A stretch of 17,331 bases of DNA from Syntrophaceae bacterium UBA5619 (GCA_002424545.1 DIKL01000049.1:1-17331); one strand, 5' to 3'. Shown: positions 1-9,937, counted from the stretch's first letter. The notes: a model not told the origin generated them from the sequence alone. A program made the numbers and translations.

Positions 1-59
1 ACCCGGTGACCGTAAAAACCCAGGGAACGAGGTTCTCCATGAAGCAACATTCTGATGAT

Positions 60-1055
60 TCAATTTCTTCCGAGGACGCGAAAGATGTCGGGAGGTTTGG
101 CAAGTCCCCGAATGACCGGCGACGGAACCCTTTCCAACCGGATCCGGTTTTCCACAAGACGAGCCGTTTCGCTGCAGATCAGGATCTCATTCGCCTGGGC
201 GAGGTTCTCCAATCGCGATGCAAGATTGACAGCGGTCCCGAACACGGTGTATTCCTTCTTGCGCGTCGATCCGAAAATCCCGGCCATCACATCGCCCGTC
301 GCGATCCCGATGCCGATGGCGATCTTCTGCTCCGCATCCCGGATCCTTTCGTTGATCACCAAGATCTCATCCCGGATGGCCAAAGCGGCCTCCAGGGTCC
401 GAAAGGCATCATCCTCGCCGCCAACCGGCGCCCCGAAAACACCCATGATGCTATCCCCGATATGCTTGTCCAGCGTCCCGTTGTGACGAAAAATGATGTT
501 ATCGAGGGGGGTGAAATAGTGGCGGTTGAGCAGTTCGGAGAGTTCGGCGGGGTTGAGCCGTTGGGAAAGGCTCGTAAATCCCCGGATATCGGTAAACAGG
601 ATGCTCGCCGTCAGGCGCTTCGGGATGAGCGTCGTCCCGTTTCGCTGAAGCTCCGCCAAAACCTGTTCCGAGACAAACTGCTTGAGTTTTTTCTTCATGT
701 TGAATTCCCGAACCTTGGCCCGCAACTCATCGTTTGCAAACGGCTTCGTCAGAAAACCGTCAATCCCCTCGTTGACCGCTTCGATCGCGCTGGCCATTGT
801 TGCATAACCGGTCAGCATAATTCGGGTGATCTCCGCGTTCAATCGTCCGATTTCGATCAACGTCTCCAGGCCGTCGATCCCCGGCATCCGATAGTCGGAG
901 ATGACCGTTTCGATATCCCCGTCGTCGCTGCGAACGATGGAGATCGCCTCCTCTCCGTTTTCCGCAAGGATGATCCGGTAACCATCCTTCTCGAGAACCT
1001 TTTTCAGGGAGCGGCGAACTCCCTCTTCATCGTCCACCACCATCAGTCCGTTCAT
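60..1055 (-). CDS. Response regulator with class III adenylate cyclase output domain
   Basis: This 331-residue protein fuses a receiver domain (about 1-120) to a class III nucleotide cyclase domain (about 147-325). The receiver has the acidic pocket Asp8/Asp9, phosphoacceptor Asp54, Thr82 and Lys104 (in TKPF). The cyclase has metal-binding Asp156 (FTDIRGFTSL) and Asp201 (DKHIGDS), adenine-contacting Lys197, and transition-state Asn277 and Arg281 (VNLASR). These residues predict ATP to cAMP conversion. Where most class IIIa enzymes have Asp, this one has Thr274 (FGTAVN), the class IIIb signature; in that family such enzymes are often stimulated by bicarbonate. The start codon overlaps the stop of the upstream histidine kinase (ATGA), so the two are very probably translationally coupled partners. 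There is no membrane segment, so it should be cytosolic. Function as a cyclase is well supported; the phosphorylation control and cAMP rather than cGMP are inferred. Confidence 0.93.
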   Translation of the reverse strand: MNGLMVVDDEEGVRRSLKKVLEKDGYRIILAENGEEAISIVRSDDGDIETVISDYRMPGIDGLETLIEIGRLNAEITRIMLTGYATMASAIEAVNEGIDGFLTKPFANDELRAKVREFNMKKKLKQFVSEQVLAELQRNGTTLIPKRLTASILFTDIRGFTSLSQRLNPAELSELLNRHYFTPLDNIIFRHNGTLDKHIGDSIMGVFGAPVGGEDDAFRTLEAALAIRDEILVINERIRDAEQKIAIGIGIATGDVMAGIFGSTRKKEYTVFGTAVNLASRLENLAQANEILICSETARLVENRIRLERVPSPVIRGLAKPPDIFRVLGRN

Positions 1056-3259
1056 GATTCCCTCCTTCGGCAGGGGAGTTCGACCGTCACGGTCGTCCCA
1101 TTCCCCTCCTCGCTTTCAACACGGATTTGCCCGTCATGCCGCCGAACGATCTCATGGGACAAGTAGAGACCAAGCCCCGTGCCCGAGCCAACCGCTTTTG
1201 TCGTAAAGAAGGGCTTGAAAATGTCCTTCAGGAAAGCGGTGGGAATCCCGATTCCCGTATCGCGACACTCGACTTCAACCATATCGTTCGAACGGCGGCG
1301 AGTCGTCAGGGTGATGCGCCCCTTTCCTTCCGGAAGCGCTTGGAGTGCGTTACGAATGATGTTGATCAGGACCTGCCCCAGGTTCGCAAAGTTACCCTCG
1401 ACGGCCGGGAGAGAGTCGTCGTAGGATTTCACAATCTCCACCGGCATTTTTTTATACTGGTTATACAGCACCCGGAGCGCATCATCGACGGCACGATTCA
1501 TATCCACCGCTTCTACATACGTCTGTGTCTGTCGCGACAGGTCGAGCAGACTTCGGATGATCGTCGCCGATCTCCGGAGTTCGCCGATTGAAAAACGGAG
1601 ATCGTCGAGAACCTCTTCCTTTTGAGCGGACTGAATTTTCCATCCCGCAACGGTTTCAACGCTCGTTTCGATGAGGCTCATCGCTCCGGAAATCGGGTTG
1701 TTGAGTTCGTGAGCGGTCCCGGCCACAAGCTGCCCGATCGCCGCCAAGCTCTCCGATCGAATCAGGTATTGCTGGGTTTTCTCTTTTTCCGCCAGCGCCT
1801 CCCGCAGGGCCGCCGTTCGTCGTTCAACCTTCCTTTCGAGATCGCGATTCAGCGCCTCCATCTCCTCGTAACTCTGTGCGTTCTCGATGGCCGTGGCTGC
1901 CTGATTCGCCATCGTCGTCAGCAGGTTCAAATCCTCATCGACGAAGAGCTCTCCGGATTTCTTCTGGCCAAGAGCGATCAATCCGGCGAGCCCCTCCCTC
2001 GCGGTGAGAGGAACGACCAGCACCGCGCCGATATGGTCGAAAAGCCGGCCCAGACTCTTCCGTTCCGCTTCATACACCCCATACCTTTCCATGGTGGAGC
2101 GGGTCATGGTCCGCCTCTCCTTTTCCAAAATCCGGACCAGTGCAATTGTCTCGGCGGATGCCGCCTCTTTCGTGCGGTTCACCCCTTGACCTTCGTATTG
2201 ATGAAAAACACCGGCCTCGGCCATAATGAGGGTCACTTTTTCCACCTGCAGCGCCTCCGCAATCGAACCGATCAGCAATTCACGAATCTCTGCGATGCTG
2301 AGAAGCGAGGCAAGCCGACCGCTGATGTTCCGGAGCAGCTCTCGATAATCGTAGCGCCCTCTGAAGAAGAGGTGATCGATAAAGCGCTGGACCCATTGCC
2401 GGAGAGGGGTGAACAGAAGAACGATAATCAGCGCCAAAACCAGGGAGAGGATAAATGAATTGCTGCCGCCGGTAGTCATAAAAATGGTATGGAAGAGAAA
2501 AATGATGATGATATAGAGGGCGGTAAGAATGCCGGTAAGAAGAAAGTAGACCGTTCCCCGGCGGATGAGGACGCCGATATCCAGTAGGTCATATTTAAGA
2601 ACGCCAAAGGCGAGAAAAACGGCCGGAATAAAACTGAAATTCCCCAGCGGATAGACGGGAACGCCGCTGACCGGAAGCATCGTGAAGGCCAGCAGAAGGG
2701 CGGAAAATCCCAAACCTCCGAAGATATACTTGATCCGGTTTCTTCTGATGTTGTCGGCGCTCCGCCTCATGGCGCGATAAAGCACCGTGAGACAATAGAT
2801 GACCGTGAAGACGGCGGTCACGGAAAAGAAGTGAAAGAGAACACCGGCGCGGGCAATTCGTCCGAAGAAATGGTAATGGAAACCGCTGAAGTAGAGATCA
2901 CTGGGAACGATGGCCAGAAAGGCGATGCTGAACAACCAGGCGCAGATCTCCAACCACCGTCGCCCGCGAACGCCGACAAACGAATGGACAAAACCGATGT
3001 AGATGGGGACACTGAATACGAAGAAGAAATGGACGATTCGATCGACGAGTAGGGCTATCCTTTCGTCGGGCAGAATGGAAACCAGTGCCACGTCTGCGTT
3101 GAGGACGGCGCCCAGGAGACAGATGCCGGCAAACAGGATATTGGTTCTTTTCCCTCCGCCCCGAAGAAGTGAGATCAGCGCCAGGCCCAGTAATACGATA
3201 AATCCCAACAGTGGAGGAATCACATAAGCGGATACCGCCTGCAGGGCATTCGGAACCAT
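1052..3259 (-). CDS. Membrane-bound sensor histidine kinase (multi-TM, GAF, HisKA, HATPase)
   Basis: The 735-residue protein has eight or nine hydrophobic segments in residues 10-284, resembling the 7TM-type histidine kinase sensor region. A GAF-like domain follows (about 325-470), then a coiled coil with an ERKVERRT core, then HisKA with the phospho-accepting His517 in GTAHELNNP. The ATPase domain has the N box near 632 (NIIRNALQ), G1 DTGIGIP near 665, FKPFFTTK, and G2 GTGLGL near 690. It should autophosphorylate and pass phosphate to the adjacent receiver-cyclase, which it overlaps by 4 nt. I chose the ATG at 3259 because AGGAGAGG lies 6 nt upstream; an in-frame TTG at 3277 sits before that site and would add six residues. 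The signal is unknown: the sensor part is mainly membrane-embedded, so a membrane-state or lipophilic signal is possible. The architecture resembles PrsK-type kinases, but none of the usual PrsK partners is nearby. Confidence 0.93.
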   Translation of the reverse strand: MVPNALQAVSAYVIPPLLGFIVLLGLALISLLRGGGKRTNILFAGICLLGAVLNADVALVSILPDERIALLVDRIVHFFFVFSVPIYIGFVHSFVGVRGRRWLEICAWLFSIAFLAIVPSDLYFSGFHYHFFGRIARAGVLFHFFSVTAVFTVIYCLTVLYRAMRRSADNIRRNRIKYIFGGLGFSALLLAFTMLPVSGVPVYPLGNFSFIPAVFLAFGVLKYDLLDIGVLIRRGTVYFLLTGILTALYIIIIFLFHTIFMTTGGSNSFILSLVLALIIVLLFTPLRQWVQRFIDHLFFRGRYDYRELLRNISGRLASLLSIAEIRELLIGSIAEALQVEKVTLIMAEAGVFHQYEGQGVNRTKEAASAETIALVRILEKERRTMTRSTMERYGVYEAERKSLGRLFDHIGAVLVVPLTAREGLAGLIALGQKKSGELFVDEDLNLLTTMANQAATAIENAQSYEEMEALNRDLERKVERRTAALREALAEKEKTQQYLIRSESLAAIGQLVAGTAHELNNPISGAMSLIETSVETVAGWKIQSAQKEEVLDDLRFSIGELRRSATIIRSLLDLSRQTQTYVEAVDMNRAVDDALRVLYNQYKKMPVEIVKSYDDSLPAVEGNFANLGQVLINIIRNALQALPEGKGRITLTTRRRSNDMVEVECRDTGIGIPTAFLKDIFKPFFTTKAVGSGTGLGLYLSHEIVRRHDGQIRVESEEGNGTTVTVELPCRRRES

Positions 3260-3265
3260 TTCGCC

Positions 3266-3273
3266 CCTCTCCT
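3266..3273 (-). promoter_or_regulatory. Ribosome binding site of the histidine kinase gene
   Basis: Read on the minus strand this is AGGAGAGG, six bases before the ATG at 3259. It decides the start, because the longer TTG-initiated version would place this site inside the coding region. Confidence 0.8.
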
Positions 3274-3291
3274 GCAAAAGGTTTTCTGCCG

Positions 3292-3327
3292 GGCAAACCC
3301 CTTGTGATACCGGTCACGGGATTTGCC
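3292..3327 (-). terminator. Strong hairpin between the decarboxylase and kinase genes (terminator or leader element)
   Basis: On the minus strand, GGCAAATCCC pairs with GGGGTTTGCC (10 bp, one G-U pair). Inside it GTGA pairs with TCAC around a six-base loop, leaving a two-base bulge. The structure lies 25 bases past the decarboxylase stop and about 32 bases before the kinase start. No good U-run follows it on the minus strand, so it may be an inefficient or factor-dependent terminator, or a regulatory structure in the kinase leader. The pairing is certain; its role is not. Confidence 0.5.
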
Positions 3328-3341
3328 ATGCCCGCCCCGAA

Positions 3342-3354
3342 TGAGCGACGCTCA
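3342..3354. promoter_or_regulatory. Perfect palindrome at the decarboxylase stop codon
   Basis: TGAGCG and CGCTCA form a 6+1+6 base perfect palindrome that includes the decarboxylase stop codon. Together with the hairpin at 3292-3327 it could form a processing or termination region, or be a protein-binding site for the kinase promoter. There is no independent support for either role. Confidence 0.25.
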
Positions 3355-3966
3355 GAAGACGAATACGGCAACGGCGATGACCGTGGTAAACCCGTGCGAC
3401 TGGACGATGCTGGACTGCGTGATGTTGCTGGTGCTGACGATCTTGCCGCTGATCTTGAAAATTTCCTTCTTTTCGTCCCAGCTCTCATCGATATCAAAAT
3501 CAATGCCGAGCGTGGAGGCGAGCATGGCCGCGGCCAGATCTTCAGCGTAGTCCCCAGCCTGGCGCTGGGTCTGGCCGAAAGCGTGATGCTCGCTTATGTA
3601 GCCATACGTGCCTTTGTCGGCGGGAATGGCGCAGCCGACGGAGGCGGCCAGCAGGCGTCTTGGTTCATTGCTGAAACAGCGGCTCATCACGCAATACGTG
3701 ATGGCGCCCGCCTGGAGTTCATCGAGACCCCTAGCCTTCGAGATGACCTGACACCCCGGCGGCAGGATGCTGGAGACCTGCACCAGATTGCATTTTTCAA
3801 TTCCCGCGTCTCGCAGCGCGAGTTCAAAGGAATGGAGTTCCTCCTTGTGGATACCGACCCCCTTCGTAAAAAATATCCGTTTCGGAACATATACATCCAA
3901 TGTTTTTTCTCCTTCAACGGACATCTGACCGGGCGGATTCGATTTTTTCCCCCCGTTCGTTTCCAT
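3352..3966 (-). CDS. pdaD: Pyruvoyl-dependent arginine decarboxylase
   Basis: This converts arginine to agmatine and CO2 using a protein-derived pyruvoyl group instead of PLP. The core begins at [12 protein letters not shown] (about residue 27) and contains VSSILPPGC, where self-cleavage is expected between Ser65 and Ser66 to leave a pyruvoyl-capped large subunit. Conserved features follow: the GAITYCVMS and [11 protein letters not shown] segments, the latter holding the likely catalytic Glu. At 204 residues it is slightly longer than the archaeal enzyme because of about 25 polar N-terminal residues. An in-frame ATG at 4086 would extend it back through the agmatinase gene and is improbable. 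I use the ATG at 3966, 10 bases past the agmatinase stop; an ATG at 3924 (starting MSVEGEK) is an alternative. Neither has a strong ribosome site, so coupling to speB is likely. Placement after agmatinase strongly supports the arginine substrate. Confidence 0.93.
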   Translation of the reverse strand: METNGGKKSNPPGQMSVEGEKTLDVYVPKRIFFTKGVGIHKEELHSFELALRDAGIEKCNLVQVSSILPPGCQVISKARGLDELQAGAITYCVMSRCFSNEPRRLLAASVGCAIPADKGTYGYISEHHAFGQTQRQAGDYAEDLAAAMLASTLGIDFDIDESWDEKKEIFKISGKIVSTSNITQSSIVQSHGFTTVIAVAVFVF

Positions 3967-3976
3967 TGTCGAAACG

Positions 3977-4837
3977 TCAGGATTTGATCGAGAGGTAACC
4001 CATGATCCGATAAACCAGTTTGGACGCCAAAAAATCAGGGGCAACCAGCCCCGGAATCGGAGCCAGTTCCACGACATCAAAACCACGGATCCGACAGCGC
4101 TTTGCCGCCTCCCGAATCAGAGCCAGCAGATCCCGCCAGGAAAGTCCTCCGGGTTCCGGGGTTCCGGTCGAAGGCATGACGGCCGGATCGAGAACGTCGA
4201 GGTCGACCGTGAGGTAGAGATCGCCGCGCAGGTCACCGCAGATCGTCTCCCACCAAGACGCCCCTTGTTTATCCAGGATAAAATCCGCCGAATGGCTGCG
4301 GACATGGCCTTCGGAGATGAATTTCGCCTCCTCGATGCTCATGCTCCTGATCCCCGCTTGCACGAGCGGGCAGATTCCGGAGATGCGGCGAGCCACGGAG
4401 GCATGGCTGTAGGGCGTTCCCTGGTAGGCGTCCCGAAGATCGGCATGGGCGTCCAACTGAAGGACGGATATCTCCGGATAGACCTCCTTCATCGCCTGGA
4501 CGGCTCCGAAGGAGATGCTGTGTTCCCCGCCGAGCATGACGGGAACCTTCCCGTCGACAGCAACCCGAAGAACGGTCCGGCGGACGGAGTCGACCATCTC
4601 GGCCGGCCCGCGGGCGTCCGGCTCGACGGGCGGGAGGGTGTGAATGCCGGACCGATAGGTCTCTTTCCGAAGCTCCTCGTCGTAGAGCTCCATGTTGCCG
4701 GAGGCTTCCAGGATGGCCGACGGCCCGCGTCGAGAGCCCGACTGGTAGGTTGAGGTCAAGTCATACGGGACCGGGATGACAACGAATTGCGCCTTCTTAT
4801 ATGCCGTAAATGCCTGTTCGATACCGCCGAAGTTCAT
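3977..4837 (-). CDS. speB: Agmatinase (ureohydrolase family)
   Basis: This hydrolyses agmatine to putrescine and urea. The 286-residue protein has the complete binuclear Mn(II) set of the arginase/agmatinase family: His106 in GGEHS, Asp129, His131 and Asp133 in DAHADLRD, and Asp212 and Asp214 in DLDVLDP. The GTPEPGG segment and SHAS further match agmatinase. Length is typical of short bacterial and archaeal agmatinases. GAGAGGG lies about 7-8 bases before the ATG. It follows the LapA-type gene by 60 bases on the same strand, and the arginine decarboxylase gene begins 10 bases after its stop, so the two form a complete arginine-to-putrescine route. Other ureohydrolases (guanidinobutyrase, formimidoylglutamase) share the motifs, but the neighbouring decarboxylase makes agmatine the most likely substrate. 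Confidence 0.94.
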   Translation of the reverse strand: MNFGGIEQAFTAYKKAQFVVIPVPYDLTSTYQSGSRRGPSAILEASGNMELYDEELRKETYRSGIHTLPPVEPDARGPAEMVDSVRRTVLRVAVDGKVPVMLGGEHSISFGAVQAMKEVYPEISVLQLDAHADLRDAYQGTPYSHASVARRISGICPLVQAGIRSMSIEEAKFISEGHVRSHSADFILDKQGASWWETICGDLRGDLYLTVDLDVLDPAVMPSTGTPEPGGLSWRDLLALIREAAKRCRIRGFDVVELAPIPGLVAPDFLASKLVYRIMGYLSIKS

Positions 4838-4897
4838 GGCCCGCCCTCTCAGCAGAAACCCGTTCCGAACACACCCTCGCCTGCCTGTCCATGGCTT

Positions 4898-5242
4898 TTA
4901 CATGACGCCTGTCCTGCTCGTCGACGGTGGGATCGTTTTTTGCCCATCCCCGATATAGGGGGGATTCTGGTTCCCCTGATTCTCCTGCATCTCGCGACGG
5001 AGATCCCGGATCGTCTTGTTGAGACGATTGATCGTCCGCGTGAGACGGAAACGCTCCACGATGCCCATAAACCCCGTAAAGATCACGCCCGTAAGAAACG
5101 CGAAAAAAATCAGCATGTACGTGGGGAGCGATCTCTCGAAAAAATCATAGTAGCGCAGTTGAATCGCCGTCGTATTTTCCAGGGAAAAGGTGATGATGAA
5201 CATGATAAAAATCGCCAAGATGATGGTATAGATCACTTTCAT
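4898..5242 (-). CDS. LapA-domain (DUF1049) small membrane protein
   Basis: This 114-residue protein has two membrane segments (about 4-21 and 43-64) separated by a short SLENTTAIQLRYYDFF-type linker, then a charged coiled coil (about 66-92) and a Gln/Asn/Pro-rich tail. The layout matches the lipopolysaccharide assembly protein A domain family, whose E. coli member LapA works with LapB in tuning LpxC and LPS export. Here no lapB is adjacent, so that specific role cannot be claimed. The start overlaps the HIT gene stop (ATGA), and GGGAGGT is 6 bases upstream of the ATG. Translational coupling with the HIT gene is therefore likely. Confidence 0.85.
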   Translation of the reverse strand: MKVIYTIILAIFIMFIITFSLENTTAIQLRYYDFFERSLPTYMLIFFAFLTGVIFTGFMGIVERFRLTRTINRLNKTIRDLRREMQENQGNQNPPYIGDGQKTIPPSTSRTGVM

Positions 5243-5730
5243 CCGCAGACCTCCCGCTGTAATTTCATGAAATAGGGTCTCAGCTCACGGGCCGTTCCCA
5301 AGACATCCTCCGGAATGACGCGAACCTCGCCGATGACGCTTACGAAATTGGTATCGCCCGCCCACCGCGGAACGACATGGAAGTGAAGATGATCGTCGAT
5401 CCCGGCTCCTGCCGCCTTTCCAAGGTTCATGCCGATGTTGAACCCCTCCGGCCTCATCGCCTCGGTCAGCACCCGGACGGACAGATCCATAAATGCAAAG
5501 AGCTCTCCCCGCTCTTCGGGAAGCAGATCGCTCAGACGACACAGATGGCGGAACGGAACAATCATCAGGTGGCCGCCCGTGTATGGATAGCGGTTCACGA
5601 TGACGTAGCTGCGCTTTCCCTCGCAGACGACCAGGTCCTCCCCCCGCAGGGAGTCCCGGCAGAGAACGCAACCCGCGGGTTTCTCTCCGCGGATATAGGC
5701 CGTGCGCCAAGGCGCAAATATCGTCTCCAT
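5239..5730 (-). CDS. HIT-family protein, Ap4A phosphorylase/hydrolase type
   Basis: The 163-residue protein carries the histidine triad HLHFHVVPRW with His114, His116 and His118; His116 is the expected nucleophile. Asn46 (VNRYPYTGGH), His54 and Asn98 are in the usual nucleotide-pocket positions. An N-terminal Cys21-x2-Cys24 pair suggests a bound zinc, as in ATP adenylyltransferase-like HIT proteins. The APWR...Y start and VPRWAGDTNF ending of the motif are typical of the diadenosine tetraphosphate phosphorylase-like branch. It likely degrades Ap4A or similar dinucleotides in the cytosol. A GGGGGGA stretch precedes the ATG at 5730, and a sigma70-like promoter lies about 60 bases upstream. It is the first gene of the minus-strand cluster. 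Confidence 0.9.
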   Translation of the reverse strand: METIFAPWRTAYIRGEKPAGCVLCRDSLRGEDLVVCEGKRSYVIVNRYPYTGGHLMIVPFRHLCRLSDLLPEERGELFAFMDLSVRVLTEAMRPEGFNIGMNLGKAAGAGIDDHLHFHVVPRWAGDTNFVSVIGEVRVIPEDVLGTARELRPYFMKLQREVCG

Positions 5731-5789
5731 CCTGATCCCCCCCGGCTACACAGTTACCTGTTTTAACCATTCGTTTTCATTGCGGGGTG

Positions 5790-5817
5790 ATTATAACGAG
5801 AAGTCTCAAAAAGACAA
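5790..5817 (-). promoter_or_regulatory. Sigma70-type promoter for the HIT-lapA-speB-pdaD cluster
   Basis: On the minus strand TTGTCT (5817-5812) and a perfect TATAAT (5795-5790) are separated by 16 bases. Transcription would start near 5783, leaving a leader of about 53 bases before the ATG at 5730. It is divergent to the promoter at 5883-5911. Confidence 0.7.
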
Positions 5818-5882
5818 GGATTATTTGGTCGGAATGATTGATGCGAGCGGGGTCGCTGTCTGTTGCGGTCGCTAGTTTCGGT

Positions 5883-5911
5883 TTGACTTTCCGTACGGCT
5901 GACGTTAGGAT
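5883..5911 (+). promoter_or_regulatory. Sigma70-type promoter for the small gene and ligA-acyP
   Basis: TTGACT (5883-5888) and TAGGAT (5906-5911) are separated by exactly 17 bases. Transcription would start near 5918, only about 9 bases before the ATG at 5927, which favours the ATG at 5942 for the following gene. Confidence 0.65.
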
Positions 5912-5941
5912 AGATGCGAAAAATCAATGCAGGGATTGGAA

Positions 5942-6214
5942 ATGATGTTCGAATCCTCACTCGACAAACTGGCGCAACAGATTCTCGGTCTCGATGAGGC
6001 CTCCCTGGCCTCTCTCTGGGGAAAATACCGGCAGCGGATGGAACAATTTGAACCCACGAAGGAATGGGAAAAAGCGGTCGTTATCTTCTTCATTATCAAT
6101 GCGGTTCGGGCCAAAAACCATATCTTCAACGAACAGATGATGAAGCGGAAGCGGCAGACGAAACCTGAAAAACCTCCAAAAGTCAAGCCGGCGTTGCGGC
6201 TGGTCAAATCGTGA
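5942..6214 (+). CDS. Small hypothetical protein, helical and basic
   Basis: This 90-residue protein has no domain I recognise. The first 45 residues look alpha-helical and mixed-charge (DKLAQQILGLDEASLASLW, then KYRQRMEQF). A short hydrophobic stretch follows, AVVIFFIINAV, too short for a confident membrane span. The last 30 residues are Lys/Arg/Pro-rich. I chose the ATG at 5942 because AGGG at 5931-5934 is well spaced and the promoter's predicted start point is near 5918. The ATG at 5927 would add five residues. It lies 82 bases upstream of ligA on the same strand and probably shares its transcript. The basic tail hints at nucleic-acid binding, but that is a guess. Confidence 0.7.
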   Translation: MMFESSLDKLAQQILGLDEASLASLWGKYRQRMEQFEPTKEWEKAVVIFFIINAVRAKNHIFNEQMMKRKRQTKPEKPPKVKPALRLVKS

Positions 6215-6266
6215 ATCCCCAAGAATCGTTTCAAACATCCCTCTTGCCGATGGCCGGTTTCTTTAA

Positions 6267-8617
<2,351 letters not shown>

Positions 8618-8625
8618 CATTCTTC

Positions 8626-8665
8626 GTTCCGGGGACACGTTCCGATCCCCGCGGACTTCCGGAAC
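8626..8665. terminator. Possible hairpins in the convergent gap between acyP and the aminotransferase
   Basis: GTTCCGG (8626-8632) can pair with CCGGAAC (8659-8665), or alternatively CGGGGA (8630-8635) with TCCCCG (8646-8651). The position between two converging stops fits a terminator, but neither strand shows a U-run, so this is weak. Confidence 0.3.
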
Positions 8666-8681
8666 ATCTCCCCGACAACCA

Positions 8682-9863
8682 CTATTTGAACTCTTTCAGC
8701 GCTTCGCCAAAGCCGTCAATCGCCCCCAAAATCGTTGCATCGTCCACGCAGTAGGCAATCCGGATATGGCCGGGTCCGTAGAAACCGCTCCCGGGAACGG
8801 TGAGGATCCGTCGCATCCGGAGCGCCTCGGCAAAACGAACGTCGTCGTCAATCGGCGTCCGGGGAAAGAGATAAAAGGCTCCCTCCGGTTTGACCACCCG
8901 GTAACCGACCGACGCGAGGCCGTCGCACAGAAGGTCCCGCTTTCTCCGGTAAGCCTCTACATCGATTCTTACACCCTTGAGGCCGGCGATTGCCCGCTGC
9001 ATCAGCGACGGGGCGTTCACAAAGCCGAGGATCCGATTGCAGAGCGTCAGACCGCCCATCACCTCATCCAGACCCGCCATCTCGGGATTCACGGCGATAT
9101 AGCCGATCCGCTCGCCGGGAAGGGAGAGGCTTTTCGAGTAGGACGAGGCGATGAAGCTGTGGGGATAAGCCTTCATGACGCTCGGTAGCCTCACCCCATC
9201 GAAGACGATTTCGCTGTATGGCTCGTCGGCGATCAGGAAGATCTCGCGGTGGAATTCCTTCCCCTTTTCGCTCAGCATCGCCGCAAGCCCCCGGATCGAG
9301 GGCTCGTCGAAAACCTTCCCCGTCGGGTTGTTCGGAGAATTGATCAGGACGGCCTTCGTCTTTTCGTTCACGGCCTGCCGGATCGCGTCGAGGTCGAGGG
9401 AAAAATCTTCGCGCGGCGGGACGATTCGGGAAACGCCGCCGGCATTGTCCACATAAAAACGGTACTCCACGAAAAAGGGCGCCGGCATGATCACCTCATC
9501 GTCCGGATCCAGAATCGTTTTGAGAATGACGTTCAGTGCCCCGCCGGCGCCGCAGGTCATCACGATCTGGTCGGCGGTGATCGCCACCCCGCGGGATTCA
9601 CAAACTTCCGCCGCCACGGCGGCGCGCGTCTCCGGGTATCCGGCGTTCGGCATGTACATATGCTTCCCGGGGATGTCGGCAAAAGCCAGTTCACAGAGTC
9701 TGGCCTTGACCGCCTCGGGGGGAGCGAGATTGGGATTCCCTAAACTGAAATCGAAGACATTTTCCGCACCGTATTGCTTCTTGAGACGGAGCCCCTCCTC
9801 GAACATTTTCCGGATGAACGAGGACTGTGACATGAATCCGTGGATTTTTTTCGCGATGGCCAT
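8682..9863 (-). CDS. PLP-dependent aminotransferase, class I/II
   Basis: This 393-residue fold-type I aminotransferase has the PLP Schiff-base Lys244 in SSYSKSLSLPGERIGY, Asp213 and Tyr216 in ADEPYSE, the NSPNNPTGK loop (Asn179), and a carboxylate-binding Arg in HIRIAYC near the C terminus. It resembles aspartate/aromatic/alanine-type class I enzymes. The precise substrate cannot be told from sequence alone, and the neighbours do not suggest a pathway. AAGGA lies about 7 bases before the ATG at 9863. It is transcribed alone, divergent from the FmdB-type gene and convergent with acyP. Confidence 0.93.
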   Translation of the reverse strand: MAIAKKIHGFMSQSSFIRKMFEEGLRLKKQYGAENVFDFSLGNPNLAPPEAVKARLCELAFADIPGKHMYMPNAGYPETRAAVAAEVCESRGVAITADQIVMTCGAGGALNVILKTILDPDDEVIMPAPFFVEYRFYVDNAGGVSRIVPPREDFSLDLDAIRQAVNEKTKAVLINSPNNPTGKVFDEPSIRGLAAMLSEKGKEFHREIFLIADEPYSEIVFDGVRLPSVMKAYPHSFIASSYSKSLSLPGERIGYIAVNPEMAGLDEVMGGLTLCNRILGFVNAPSLMQRAIAGLKGVRIDVEAYRRKRDLLCDGLASVGYRVVKPEGAFYLFPRTPIDDDVRFAEALRMRRILTVPGSGFYGPGHIRIAYCVDDATILGAIDGFGEALKEFK

Positions 9864-9937
9864 ACGCTATCCTTTTTACCCTGTGATCCGCTTTCATCCC
9901 GACCGGTGCGGGAGAATCGGTTTTTTGAAAATTTTGG

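Noticed and set aside
1..59. Possible terminator after the receiver-cyclase gene
   Set aside because: No stem of useful length followed by a U-run is visible in the 59 bases available.
6..1166. Long plus-strand open frame opposite the receiver-cyclase gene
   Set aside because: It is antisense to a gene with complete domain motifs, and its translation shows no recognisable domain. Long antisense frames are expected in GC-rich DNA.
3352..4086. Longer 244-residue version of the arginine decarboxylase
   Set aside because: The first 40 residues would be read from inside the agmatinase gene in another frame and are Trp/Arg-rich, unlike the family.
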